Shown piece by piece: positions 27,401 through 36,341 of a stretch of 64,000 bases of DNA. Made by a program: the position numbers and the translations under genes. Below the pieces are notes generated by a model. It saw nothing but the letters and a program-made list of their open reading frames with translations. It was not told the DNA's origin and made no database searches. Within the stretch, counting starts at the first letter, position 1. Every line of letters begins with the position of its first letter. Origin of the DNA: Sinorhizobium fredii NGR234. GTDB lineage: Bacteria; Pseudomonadota; Alphaproteobacteria; Rhizobiales; Rhizobiaceae. The DNA lies in NCBI RefSeq assembly GCF_000018545.1, contig NC_012587.1:1550001-1614000 (forward strand), in the 5' to 3' direction.

Positions 27401-27850
27401 TCCCTAATCGGCGAACAGAAGCTGCAGTCGATGGTCTCGACGCCGGCCGGCCAGGACGGCCGCAGCCTCAATCAGGCGGTACGCAGGGACATCGACGTCA
27501 GCACCGCCCGGTTCGAGCGTGGCTTCGCCCAACTCCTGTTGGATCGTGGCGTCATCCGCGTCGATAGCGGCGTGCTGCGCGGCATCGACGTCGGCGCCAC
27601 GTTCCAGGGCACGGTCCGCGACAGCAACGGCCGCATGGACATGACCGGGACCTTCATGCCGGCCTATGGCATCAATCGCTTGTTCGGCGAGTTGCCGCTG
27701 ATCGGCGTCCTGCTCGGTAACGGTCGCGACCGTGGCCTTCTCGGCATTACCTTCAAGCTGACCGGCCCCTTCAACCAGCCGCATCTGGCGATCAATCCGC
27801 TGTCGCTCATCGCCCCGGGTGTCTTCCGCAGCATTTTCGAGTTTCAATAA
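24464..27850 (+). CDS. AsmA/YhdP-like protein, DUF3971 and AsmA-C domains
   Basis: 1128 residues. A single N-terminal membrane segment lies at about residues 47-72 (LLCCSLVAFVIVATLIAVIE); the rest is periplasmic and beta-rich, as in the repeating beta-groove proteins of the AsmA/TamB/YhdP group, which form bridges for lipid movement between inner and outer membranes. The central region (QIDFAAVSDRMQPAAVKQLW-like, residues about 450-800) fits DUF3971, and the C-terminus (FERGFAQLLLDRGVIRVDSG; MDMTGTFMPAYGINRLFGEL) fits the AsmA C-terminal domain. It converges with tyrS, is preceded by a long regulatory gap with a repeat, and is probably transcribed alone. A role in outer-membrane phospholipid supply is inferred from the family. 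Confidence 0.88.
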   Translation: MSDIRGERVCFRKEDIVALDALPSAQAHDPVIVHTPLSGGGLRLLGKILLCCSLVAFVIVATLIAVIESGLVDGPLNARARAALNSALGANYDADVESTVVRLTGRGALALKARGVTLNDTASGRPVAKLAAVSIALDPFALMTGRIAVSRLEAEGGELDTGLLPRGKPIDLTAIRIADTGTALEKLFTHIDAMSRLTARSATRTVQLSDLSLSVTGARGRIVPVDVRMLAFSRDTNGSIQVDGSIAIDGKEAQLEARAFGPGDSIGGIEAVFRSLPLSPFLYHGKSDSEEAFGIDAGAEVSLRATRAAKGTQPALAVGVRTSAGTFHAGGLVSALRPSELNVSYDFDRASVEILPSAVKIGRSNFPFTGALIDLDKVAEGSQGGFAVDLLLKDASSDPEDMQERPLSFDAKANGRFEAGSHRLIFDQLVISSPLGSMAGSLAVAFGNTSPQINFAAVSDRMQPAAVKQLWPWWVAKGARRWAIGNLFGGTVSDARIEVSIPEGRIANSGGELKLNEDELNINFAIDNTRINIAGEIPPLRDTAGHFELSGERMTVDVRGGAAFFPSGRTVALNGGNFVIPDVYSKPLMAEMKIEVGGEADSIAELVSYKPIRALQKTPFVPEDFTGPMTALVGARFGLISNQKPPPPLWQAEMQLQKVSINRPVSGRAIADLSGRMRIDNTEAVLDADALIDGAKMRIALTEPVDAKADVKRTREISGTLDDAARRKIAPALSGIVSGPVGVEVSLSDDGSQSVKADLGKAVLSLPWIGWNKGAGIAANAEFTVKKSDAVTEIDDFRIQGDGFGAAGDLRVDDDGLALARLRDVRLASGDDFAVTVERARGGHVVALTGSSADIRLPLARAKGQSGSGDDGNVKISARLDRVVGFNGEVFSNVSFLHSARGQEIDDIDLSAVTASGQAVVARLVKAGPDNTLELTTSDAGALARFTDIYRNMRGGLLNLRLRDRGAGSWRGTVDLRKFSLIGEQKLQSMVSTPAGQDGRSLNQAVRRDIDVSTARFERGFAQLLLDRGVIRVDSGVLRGIDVGATFQGTVRDSNGRMDMTGTFMPAYGINRLFGELPLIGVLLGNGRDRGLLGITFKLTGPFNQPHLAINPLSLIAPGVFRSIFEFQ

Positions 27851-27876
27851 AAAAGGCCGGCGTAGCGGCCGGCCTT
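27846..27876 (-). terminator. tyrS terminator
   Basis: AAGGCCGGC (27853-27861) pairs with GCCGGCCTT (27868-27876), 6-nt loop. Read on the minus strand the stem is followed by TTTTTTATT, an intrinsic terminator 25 bp after the tyrS stop. In the plus direction there is no T-run, so it mostly serves tyrS. Confidence 0.85.
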
Positions 27877-27900
27877 GGGTATTGTGCTGCAAATGGCTGT

Positions 27901-29154
27901 TCAGACAGGCCGCACCAGGATGTGCTTCTTCTTGCCGAGCGACAGCTTGATAACGCCATCGCCGGTGACATCGGCGCTGCCGACCACCCGGCGTTCGTCG
28001 TTGATCTGCTCGTCGTTGATGCGAACGCCACCGCCCTGGACGTGGCGGCGCGCCTCGCCGTTCGATGCCGCAAGGCCGGCACGCACCACCAGCGTCAGAA
28101 GACCCAGACCCGTTTCAAGCTCCGGAGCGGGCACCTCGATCGACGGCAGGTCCTCCGCAAGCGCACCTTCCTCGAAGGTCTTGCGGGCGGTTTCCGCTGC
28201 ATTCTCCGCGGCTGCCCGACCGTGCAGCGTGGCAGTAATTTCCGTCGCCAGGATCTTCTTCACTTCGTTGATCTCGGAGCCGCCAAGCTTCGACAGCCGC
28301 TCGATTTCCGGCATCGGCAAAGTCGTGTAGAGCTTCAGGAAGCGCGTGACGTCGGCATCCTCGGTGTTGCGCCAGTATTGCCAGAAATCATAAGTGCCGA
28401 GCATATCCGGATTGAGCCAGATGGCGCCGTTCACCGACTTGCCCATCTTGGCGCCGGAGGCCGTCGTCAGCAGCGGCGAGGTCAGCGCATAAAGTTGCGG
28501 CGTTCCCATCCGGTGGCCGAGATCGATGCCGTTGATGATGTTGCCCCACTGGTCCGAACCGCCCATCTGCAGACGGCAGTCGTAACGTTTGTTGAGCTCG
28601 ACGAAATCGTAGGCCTGCAGGATCATGTAGTTGAATTCGAGGAACGACAGCGACTGCTCGCGATCGAGGCGCGTCTTGACGCTGTCGAAGGAAAGCATGC
28701 GATTGACCGAGAAGTGACGGCCGACGTCGCGCAGGAACTCGAGATAGTTGATACCCAGCAGCCAATCGGCGTTGTTGATCATCAACGCATCCCTCGGCCC
28801 CTCGCCATAGCTGAGGTAGTTCGAGAAGACCGTCTTGATGCTGGCGATGTTGGCAGCGATGGTTTCCGGCGTCATCAACTGCCGTGCCTCGTCCTTGAAG
28901 GACGGGTCGCCAACCATACCGGTGCCTCCGCCCATAAGGGAGATGGCCCGGTGCCCCGTCGCCTGAAGCCAGTGCAGCATCATGATCTGGATAAGTCCGC
29001 CTGCGTGAAGGCTCGGCGCCGTCGGATCGAAGCCGATATAGGCAGTCACGGTTTCCTTCCGGAACAATTCATCGAGGCCGGTATCATCCGATGTCTGTTG
29101 GATGAAACCGCGCTCGTGAAGGGTGCGGAGGAAATCGGACTTGAACTCGGACAT
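27901..29154 (-). CDS. tyrS: Tyrosyl-tRNA synthetase
   Basis: 417 residues from the ATG at 29154 ([20 protein letters not shown]). Class I features: the HIGH-equivalent in [20 protein letters not shown] near residue 45, the tyrosine/ATP pocket segment [20 protein letters not shown] near residue 175, and KMSKS-equivalent [15 protein letters not shown] near residue 235. A C-terminal S4 RNA-binding domain follows ([20 protein letters not shown]). It charges tRNA-Tyr in the cytoplasm. Length is normal. No T-box or other leader is seen; the 92-bp gap to anmK (divergent) holds both promoters. It is followed by a strong terminator shared with the end of the AsmA-like gene. Confidence 0.97.
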   Translation of the reverse strand: MSEFKSDFLRTLHERGFIQQTSDDTGLDELFRKETVTAYIGFDPTAPSLHAGGLIQIMMLHWLQATGHRAISLMGGGTGMVGDPSFKDEARQLMTPETIAANIASIKTVFSNYLSYGEGPRDALMINNADWLLGINYLEFLRDVGRHFSVNRMLSFDSVKTRLDREQSLSFLEFNYMILQAYDFVELNKRYDCRLQMGGSDQWGNIINGIDLGHRMGTPQLYALTSPLLTTASGAKMGKSVNGAIWLNPDMLGTYDFWQYWRNTEDADVTRFLKLYTTLPMPEIERLSKLGGSEINEVKKILATEITATLHGRAAAENAAETARKTFEEGALAEDLPSIEVPAPELETGLGLLTLVVRAGLAASNGEARRHVQGGGVRINDEQINDERRVVGSADVTGDGVIKLSLGKKKHILVRPV

Positions 29155-29246
29155 ACGCTGTCTCTTTCGGCTCTTGGGATGTGTGCGGCCGGCGTTTACC
29201 ACTGTTTTGGCGAAAGTGCACGTTTTTGCTTGGGCGGTGTTTTGAT

Positions 29247-30434
29247 ATGACCGGTGGAAACGGAAAGGCGAGGACATCGATGGGCAAGGTGTTGACGGCG
29301 ATCGGCCTGATGAGCGGCACGAGCATGGATGGGATCGATGTCGCCCTTATCGAGACCGACGGCGAGACGATCGTTCGAAGAGGACCGTCAGCCGGATATG
29401 CCTATGAGCCGCGTTTCCGGGACCGTCTGAAGCAGGGACTCGAAGATGCCAAGTCGATCCGCAAAAGGGACGAGCGGCCCGGTGCACTGGCGGAACTCGA
29501 GCGAGATCTGACGTTGCGGCACGCAGAGTCTGTTAAGGTATTCCTTTACGAAAACAATCTGTTGCGGAACAATATTGATGTAATAGGTTTCCATGGACAG
29601 ACGGTCCTGCACCGGCCCGATGAGGCCTTGACCGTGCAGATCGGCGATGGAGAACTGCTGGCGCGGGAAACGCTGATCGACGTCGTCTTCGACATGCGCG
29701 CGAACGACATGGTCCATGGCGGCCAGGGAGCGCCTCTGATCCCGGCCTATCACGCCGCCTTGGCGCGTGGCTTGTCCGAAAGCTCGGAGATCGAAACGCC
29801 CGTTGCCTTTGTGAATATCGGCGGCATTTCGAATATCACCTTCATCGGGGCGGGTGATGGAATCGTTGCTTATGACAGCGGGCCGGGAAACACGTTGATC
29901 GACCAGTGGGTGGAAGCCCAGGCGGGCATTCCCTATGACCAGGGCGGCATGATTGCGAGCGAAGGCTCGGTGCTGCCGGAGCTTGCCGAACGCTACCTCG
30001 CTCATCCCTTCTTCTCGTCGGAAAAGCGTCGCTCGCTCGACCGCAACGACTTTTCGCCGCCCGCCGCTACCGACGCCAGCCTGGAAGACGGCGCCCGCAC
30101 CTTGGCGCATGTGACGGCGGCCGCCATCTTGCAATCCGCACGCCATCTTCCAAAAAATCCGGCGACTTACATCGTCTGCGGCGGCGGCCGCCTCAATCCC
30201 GTCATCATGGGGGACCTGGGCTCGCTTGCCGAGGCAGCAGGCGGGCGGGTGCTGGCCGCTGAGGCGCTGGGTCTGAACGGCGATTCGATGGAAGCAGAAG
30301 CCTGGGCCTACTTGGCCGTAAGATCGTTGCGCGGGCTGCCCTTGAGTTATCCCGGCACGACAGGCGTCAGGCGGCCGGTAAGCGGCGGGCGGCGGGCGGC
30401 CAGGCCGAAAGATGCATTGGGGGCACAAGGCTGA
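29247..30434 (+). CDS. anmK: Anhydro-N-acetylmuramic acid kinase
   Basis: 395 residues from the ATG at 29247 (a later ATG at 29280, [11 protein letters not shown], gives the usual ~384 residues and is equally plausible). The family opening [20 protein letters not shown] is present, with [20 protein letters not shown] near residue 112, [15 protein letters not shown] near residue 190 and the ATP-site segment [16 protein letters not shown] near residue 212. AnmK opens the 1,6-anhydro ring and phosphorylates anhydroMurNAc, recycling peptidoglycan fragments in the cytoplasm. The divergent tyrS neighbour is common in proteobacteria. The C-terminal tail past RRPVSGG is basic and looks non-conserved. 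Confidence 0.95.
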   Translation: MTGGNGKARTSMGKVLTAIGLMSGTSMDGIDVALIETDGETIVRRGPSAGYAYEPRFRDRLKQGLEDAKSIRKRDERPGALAELERDLTLRHAESVKVFLYENNLLRNNIDVIGFHGQTVLHRPDEALTVQIGDGELLARETLIDVVFDMRANDMVHGGQGAPLIPAYHAALARGLSESSEIETPVAFVNIGGISNITFIGAGDGIVAYDSGPGNTLIDQWVEAQAGIPYDQGGMIASEGSVLPELAERYLAHPFFSSEKRRSLDRNDFSPPAATDASLEDGARTLAHVTAAAILQSARHLPKNPATYIVCGGGRLNPVIMGDLGSLAEAAGGRVLAAEALGLNGDSMEAEAWAYLAVRSLRGLPLSYPGTTGVRRPVSGGRRAARPKDALGAQG

Positions 30435-30532
30435 AGCATTGTTTAATGGAATCTTCGTGCGCAATCGCTAAGGTCCAGTGGTCGTAGTTTCGCGGACTGT
30501 TGATCTGCGTCTGGGAGTTTCGGATTCTGTCG

Positions 30533-31729
30533 ATGGGTGGTGCGATTTCCCTGCTGGCGGTGAATTTCATCATCGCCCAGATATTCGTGGTGGCCTTTCT
30601 CATCATCGCGGCAAAAAGCCGGGTAAGAGGTCCGGCGATCTGGTGTGCGGCCGCCTTCGCCGTCGCCTCGCTCTCGGCCATCTTCGAAACCGTGCTGCCG
30701 TTCACGCCCGTGCCCAAGCTCTTTGCCATCGGGGCATTTGCAAGCGTTTTAGCCGGTTTCATCCTGCTTCGTGTCGGGCTCGGGCTCTTTTATCGAGTGC
30801 CGGCGCGCCTCACTGTCCTTGCAGTCTTCTTCCTCGGTTCGGTTATCCTCGATCTGCTGATCTACGACCTGCCGCGCGGGACGCTCAAGCACGCCTGCTT
30901 CTACCAGTTGCCGTTCTTCGTCATCCAGGCCTGGTCGGCATCGACGGTCCTGAGGTCCGAGCGCCGGTCCCCCGCGGATTGGATTCTGTGTGGCCTCTTG
31001 GTTCTGACCTCGATCTACCACCTGGCGAAAATCTACGCCGCTGTTGCCGCCGGAGCGGGCACGACGGCGCCGGACTACCTCGCAAGCCCGTTCGCGCTGA
31101 TTTCGCAGGCGCTCGGCGCGATGCTGATCGTGGCGACCGGCATTGCGATGCTCGGGGTGATGGTCAAGGACATCATCGACGAGGCCCGAGCGAGCTCGGA
31201 ACTTGACGCTCTTTCGGGGCTCTACAATCGCCGCGGCTTTGTCGATCGCCTCACGCCCGTTTTGGAAACTGCCGGCGCGGACGGGCCGGGTACCCTTATT
31301 CTCGCCGACCTGGACCGTTTCAAGCTGGTCAACGATACCTATGGACACCATGCGGGTGATGGGGTCATCCGACAGTTTTCGCGGGTGTTGGTCGAGCTCA
31401 TGCCGAGCCGTGCGGTGGCGGCGCGCTTGGGCGGCGAGGAGTTTGCCGTATTTCTACCGCGCCTCGGCTTGTCGGAAGCCCGCGTGCTTGCCCACGGGAT
31501 GCGCGCGGCGCTGGCATCGACGCGAATCGATGGATTGCCTGATAGCGTCAAGATAACGGCGAGCTTCGGGGTTGCCTCCATCGGCCCCAGGGAATCGCTG
31601 GAAGCAGCCATGCAACGCGCCGACAAGGCACTCTATGCCGCCAAAGCCGACGGCAGGAACCGCGTCGAGTGCGCCGAGCCGCCGGTGCTCGTGCTGCCCG
31701 CCGCCTCCCGGCGGGTGGGGCGGTCTTGA
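30533..31729 (+). CDS. Membrane-bound GGDEF-domain protein (diguanylate cyclase)
   Basis: 398 residues from the ATG at 30533. About six membrane helices in residues 1-210 (ISLLAVNFIIAQIFVVAFLI; LTVLAVFFLGSVILDLLIYD; ALGAMLIVATGIAMLGVMV). The GGDEF domain occupies about residues 225-385, starting at LDALSGLYNRRGFVDRL, with the active-site signature ARLGGEEFAVFLPRLG (GGEEF) near residue 304. An inhibitory RxxD site before the signature is not evident. It should make cyclic di-GMP from GTP at the membrane, responding to an unknown signal via the N-terminal helices. It is probably monocistronic; the preceding anmK gene is 98 bp away. The c-di-GMP made here might act with PilZ proteins. Confidence 0.93.
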   Translation: MGGAISLLAVNFIIAQIFVVAFLIIAAKSRVRGPAIWCAAAFAVASLSAIFETVLPFTPVPKLFAIGAFASVLAGFILLRVGLGLFYRVPARLTVLAVFFLGSVILDLLIYDLPRGTLKHACFYQLPFFVIQAWSASTVLRSERRSPADWILCGLLVLTSIYHLAKIYAAVAAGAGTTAPDYLASPFALISQALGAMLIVATGIAMLGVMVKDIIDEARASSELDALSGLYNRRGFVDRLTPVLETAGADGPGTLILADLDRFKLVNDTYGHHAGDGVIRQFSRVLVELMPSRAVAARLGGEEFAVFLPRLGLSEARVLAHGMRAALASTRIDGLPDSVKITASFGVASIGPRESLEAAMQRADKALYAAKADGRNRVECAEPPVLVLPAASRRVGRS

Positions 31730-31737
31730 ATGCACAG

Positions 31738-31769
31738 CGACCCGGAAACCGATTGCGATCTCCGGGTCG
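31738..31769. terminator. Hairpin between GGDEF gene and alpha/beta hydrolase gene
   Basis: CGACCCGGA (31738-31746) pairs with TCCGGGTCG (31761-31769), 14-nt loop, between the convergent stops at 31729 and 31794. No T-run follows directly, so it may act as an RNA 3' end for both genes. Confidence 0.5.
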
Positions 31770-31793
31770 GCTGAAAGTATGAAACTGGGGAGT

Positions 31794-32471
31794 TTAGCGG
31801 ATACGCTTGGCCGCGGGCTCCGGTACCAGCTCACCATTGAGGCGGCGGTCGAGGTAGTCCTCGCATTCCGTCATCAGGGTTTCGACCTGGCCGTTGAAGA
31901 AATGGTTCGCGCCCGCAACCATCCTGTGCGTGATCAGGATGCCCTTCTGCGCCTTCAGCTTTTCGACGAGGCCGTTCACATCCTTCTCGGGCGCGACTTT
32001 GTCGGCGTCGCCATTGATGATGAGGCCAGACGACGGGCAGGGTGCCAGGAACGAGAAATCATAGATGTTGGGCTGCGGCGCAACCGCCATGAAACCTTCG
32101 ATTTCCGGCCGGCGCATCAGGAGCTGCATGCCGATCCAGGCGCCGAACGAATAGCCGGCGACCCAGCAGCTCTTCGAGTCGGGATGCAGGCTCTGCACCC
32201 AGTCGAGCGCCGAGGCCGCATCGGACAGCTCGCCCGCACCATGATCGAATTCGCCCTGGCTGCGGCCGATGCCGCGGAAATTGAACCGCAAGGTCGTGAA
32301 GCCGCGTTTCTGGAACATGTAGAAGAGCTGGTAGACGATCTGGTTGTTCATCGTGCCGCCAAACTGCGGATGCGGGTGCAGGATGATCGCGATCGGTGCG
32401 CTCTTCTGCTTCGAAGGCTGATAGCGGCCTTCGAGGCGACCGGCCGGTCCGTTGAAGATGATTTCGGGCAT
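31794..32471 (-). CDS. Alpha/beta hydrolase (dienelactone hydrolase-like)
   Basis: 225 residues. Motifs: IAIILHPHPQFGGTMNNQIV near residue 27, which fits the HPHP loop of this alpha/beta hydrolase group, the region LRFNFRGIGRSQGEFDHGAG near residue 61, the nucleophile elbow VAGYSFGAWIGMQLL (Ser near residue 104), LIINGDADKVAPEKDV (Asp near residue 155) and a His in GANHFFNG. The catalytic triad looks complete. The substrate is unknown; the family is widespread in alphaproteobacteria and often lies near suf genes. It is divergent from the suf operon, so both promoters share 32472-32696. Confidence 0.88.
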   Translation of the reverse strand: MPEIIFNGPAGRLEGRYQPSKQKSAPIAIILHPHPQFGGTMNNQIVYQLFYMFQKRGFTTLRFNFRGIGRSQGEFDHGAGELSDAASALDWVQSLHPDSKSCWVAGYSFGAWIGMQLLMRRPEIEGFMAVAPQPNIYDFSFLAPCPSSGLIINGDADKVAPEKDVNGLVEKLKAQKGILITHRMVAGANHFFNGQVETLMTECEDYLDRRLNGELVPEPAAKRIR

Positions 32472-32524
32472 TGGTTCTCCGGGAACGTTTCTGGCTCAAA
32501 TCGTCGTTCTTGATACCGATCTGT

Positions 32525-32553
32525 CTTGACGAAAGCAGTCAGCTTTTCTAGAA
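32525..32553 (+). promoter_or_regulatory. Candidate promoter of the suf operon
   Basis: CTTGAC at 32525-32530, a 17-bp spacer, and CTAGAA at 32548-32553 resemble the S. meliloti housekeeping consensus CTTGAC-N17-CTATAT, with the first box perfect. The start of transcription would be near 32560, inside the ICE box, 137 bp before the first ATG. Confidence 0.6.
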
Positions 32554-32558
32554 CGCAC

Positions 32559-32575
32559 TTTAGAACCGTTCAAAA
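32559..32575. promoter_or_regulatory. Irr-type iron control element (ICE box)
   Basis: TTTAGAACCGTTCAAAA at 32559-32575 matches the Irr dyad TTTAGAA-N3-TTCTAAA with one substitution. It covers the predicted transcription start of the suf operon. In rhizobia Irr is a Fur-family regulator that senses haem/iron status and represses or activates Fe-S and haem genes when iron is low. A second TAGAAC half-site lies 12 bp upstream (32549-32554). Confidence 0.65.
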
Positions 32576-32696
32576 CTTCGATGCGGGCACTCCGCCGCGT
32601 TCGTCCGTCTCATAAGACAAGCGGCGCGGACAATACAAGAAAAATGCAACGGCATCGATGCAAGGGATTGAACCGTCAACTCTAGCGAAGGACGCA

Positions 32697-33863
32697 ATGC
32701 CGGAATCGCGCATATATATGGACTGGAATGCAACAGCGCCGCTTTTGTCCGAAGCGCGTGATGCTTTCCTGTCGGCGCTCGATGCAGTCGGCAACCCTTC
32801 GTCCGTGCATGGCGAGGGACGGGCGGTTCGGGGCCTGATCGAGAGCGCGCGCCGTGACGTCGCGGCGCTTTGCGGCGCCCAGTCCGCCTCGGTGATATTC
32901 ACCAGCGGTGCCACGGAAGCGGCCAACATGGTTTTGACGCCGGATTTCCGCATGGGGCGCACGCCGCTGAAACTCGGCAAGCTCTATGTCTCCGCGATCG
33001 AGCATCCGGCGGTGCGCGAGGGCGGACGTTTCGCCCGGGAGAACGTTTGCGAAGTTCCCGTCACAGGCGATGGCGTCGTCGATTGCGCAGCGCTGGAGGC
33101 ATTGCTGTCGGCACATGATCGGCAATCCGGCCTGCCCATGGTGGCGGTGATGCTCGCCAACAACGAGACGGGTATCGTCCAGCCGATCGCTGACGTTTCC
33201 GCGATCGTGCGTGCCCATGGCGGGTTGCTGGTCGTCGATGCCGTCCAGGCCGCTGGGCGCCTGCCGCTGTCCGTCGAGAGCCTGGGCGCCGATTTCCTCA
33301 TCGTCTCGTCGCACAAGATCGGCGGGCCGAAAGGGGCCGGGGCGCTCGTCGCCCGTGGCGAGGTGATAATGCCTCAGCCGCTGATCCGCGGCGGCGGTCA
33401 GGAAAAGGGCCATCGCTCGGGCACCGAGAACGCGCCTGCGCTCGTCGGCTTCGGGGCGGCGGCCCGGATGGCCGCCGACAATCTGGAGGCTCGCACGGTG
33501 GCGATCGCCGTACTGCGAGACCGGCTCGAGGCGCAGATGATCGAAAGTGCACCGGATGTAGTGATTCATGGTCTGAATGCCTTGCGGATCGCCAATACGT
33601 CCTTCTTCACCCTTCCGGGCCTCAAGGCGGAGACCGGCCAGATTGCCTTTGATCTCGAAGGCGTGGCCCTCTCGGCAGGCTCTGCGTGCTCTTCCGGCAA
33701 GGTCGGACAGAGTCATGTGCTGACGGCGATGGGTTATGATCCGCGACAGGGCGCCTTGCGTCTTTCGATTGGCGCTTCCACGACGCAAGCGGAGATCGAA
33801 CGCTGTGCGGCCGTGTTCGCGAAAGTGGCGGCAAGACGCCGCTCGACCGGGCAGGCCGCGTGA
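32697..33863 (+). CDS. sufS2: Cysteine desulfurase, NifS/IscS type (first suf gene)
   Basis: 388 residues from the ATG at 32697 (MPESRIYMDWNATAPLLSEA). PLP-dependent: the lysine lies in IVSSHKIGGPKGAGALVARG near residue 205, and the catalytic Cys in LSAGSACSSGKVGQSHVLTA near residue 328. It takes sulfur from L-cysteine and passes it to the SufBCD scaffold. A SufS-type desulfurase is also encoded in the same operon, so two desulfurases of different classes are present, as in Agrobacterium (SufS2 and SufS1). Length and motifs are normal. The start lies 122 bp after an Irr-type box; the operon should respond to iron. The gap of 154 bp to sufB contains a perfect hairpin. Confidence 0.93.
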   Translation: MPESRIYMDWNATAPLLSEARDAFLSALDAVGNPSSVHGEGRAVRGLIESARRDVAALCGAQSASVIFTSGATEAANMVLTPDFRMGRTPLKLGKLYVSAIEHPAVREGGRFARENVCEVPVTGDGVVDCAALEALLSAHDRQSGLPMVAVMLANNETGIVQPIADVSAIVRAHGGLLVVDAVQAAGRLPLSVESLGADFLIVSSHKIGGPKGAGALVARGEVIMPQPLIRGGGQEKGHRSGTENAPALVGFGAAARMAADNLEARTVAIAVLRDRLEAQMIESAPDVVIHGLNALRIANTSFFTLPGLKAETGQIAFDLEGVALSAGSACSSGKVGQSHVLTAMGYDPRQGALRLSIGASTTQAEIERCAAVFAKVAARRRSTGQAA

Positions 33864-33887
33864 ATGCGGAAAGCCTTGAACGAAATT

Positions 33888-33907
33888 GCGGAAAAGCAAT
33901 TTTCCGC
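33888..33907. other. Perfect hairpin between the desulfurase gene and sufB
   Basis: GCGGAAAA (33888-33895) pairs perfectly with TTTTCCGC (33900-33907), tetraloop GCAA. It sits in the 154-bp gap after the desulfurase stop. It could lower downstream expression or mark processing; no T-run follows, so it is not a classic terminator. Confidence 0.5.
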
Positions 33908-34017
33908 TTGGCAAATGGGGTGAAAACCGCCTTTTAGCCATTACATAAGCGGTGCGCGCCTATTGCACCGCGTTGACAAGCCGCCGGACCTTGGATCCGA
34001 CGAGATTGGAGAACGAC

Positions 34018-35487
<1,470 letters not shown>

Positions 35488-35564
35488 GGCCTGGCACTGA
35501 TTATTGAACCGGCGCGCTTGACCTGCGCGCGAGAACTATTCGTTTCCCAAGAGGACGATTTGAA

Positions 35565-36320
35565 ATGCTTGAAATCAAGAACCTGCACGCCCGCATTGCC
35601 GAAGACGGCACCGAGATCATCCGCGGCCTGGACCTGACCGTGAAGGCTGGCGAAGTCGCCGCCATCATGGGACCGAACGGCTCCGGCAAGTCGACGCTCT
35701 CCTATATCCTCTCGGGACGCGAAGATTACGAAGTCACCGAGGGCGACATCCTTTATAACGGCGAGAGCATTCTCGAGCTCGACGCTTCGGAGCGTGCGGC
35801 CAAGGGCATCTTCCTTGCCTTCCAGTACCCCGTCGAAATCCCGGGTGTCGCCACCATGCAGTTCCTCAAGGTGGCGATGAACGAGCAGCGCAAATATCGC
35901 GGCGAAGACGAGCTGACGACGCCGGATTTCATGCGCCGCGTCAAGGAAGCCGCCGCCGAGCTGAAGATCGCGCCGGAAATGCTGCGTCGGCCGCTGAATG
36001 TCGGCTTCTCCGGCGGTGAAAAGAAGCGCGCCGAAATCCTGCAGATGGCGTTGCTGGAGCCGAAGCTTTGCGTGCTTGACGAGACCGACTCAGGCCTCGA
36101 TATCGATGCGCTGAAGATCGTCGCCGATGGTGTCAACGCACTGCGCTCGCCGGATCGGGCCGTCGTCGTGATCACCCACTATCAGCGGCTGCTCGACTAC
36201 ATCGTCCCGGATACGGTCCACGTCCTTTACAAGGGCCAGGTCGTCAAGTCGGGCGACAAGACGCTGGCGCATGAGCTCGAAGCCAAGGGCTATGCCGACA
36301 TCATCGAGGCGGCAGCCTGA
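35565..36320 (+). CDS. sufC: ATPase component SufC
   Basis: 251 residues. ABC-type motifs: Walker A MGPNGSGKSTLSYIL near residue 36, ABC signature FSGGEKKRAEIL near residue 148, Walker B KLCVLDETDSGLDID near residue 170 and the H-loop in VVVITHYQRLLDY near residue 203. Unlike transport ATPases it works in the soluble SufBC2D complex, where ATP hydrolysis drives conformational change and cluster assembly. ATP binding residues are complete. It follows sufB by 77 bp, preceded by GAGGAC, and ends 21 bp before sufD; the three genes are clearly co-transcribed. Confidence 0.97.
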   Translation: MLEIKNLHARIAEDGTEIIRGLDLTVKAGEVAAIMGPNGSGKSTLSYILSGREDYEVTEGDILYNGESILELDASERAAKGIFLAFQYPVEIPGVATMQFLKVAMNEQRKYRGEDELTTPDFMRRVKEAAAELKIAPEMLRRPLNVGFSGGEKKRAEILQMALLEPKLCVLDETDSGLDIDALKIVADGVNALRSPDRAVVVITHYQRLLDYIVPDTVHVLYKGQVVKSGDKTLAHELEAKGYADIIEAAA

Positions 36321-36341
36321 CGCCTGTTGAAGGAGTTTCGA

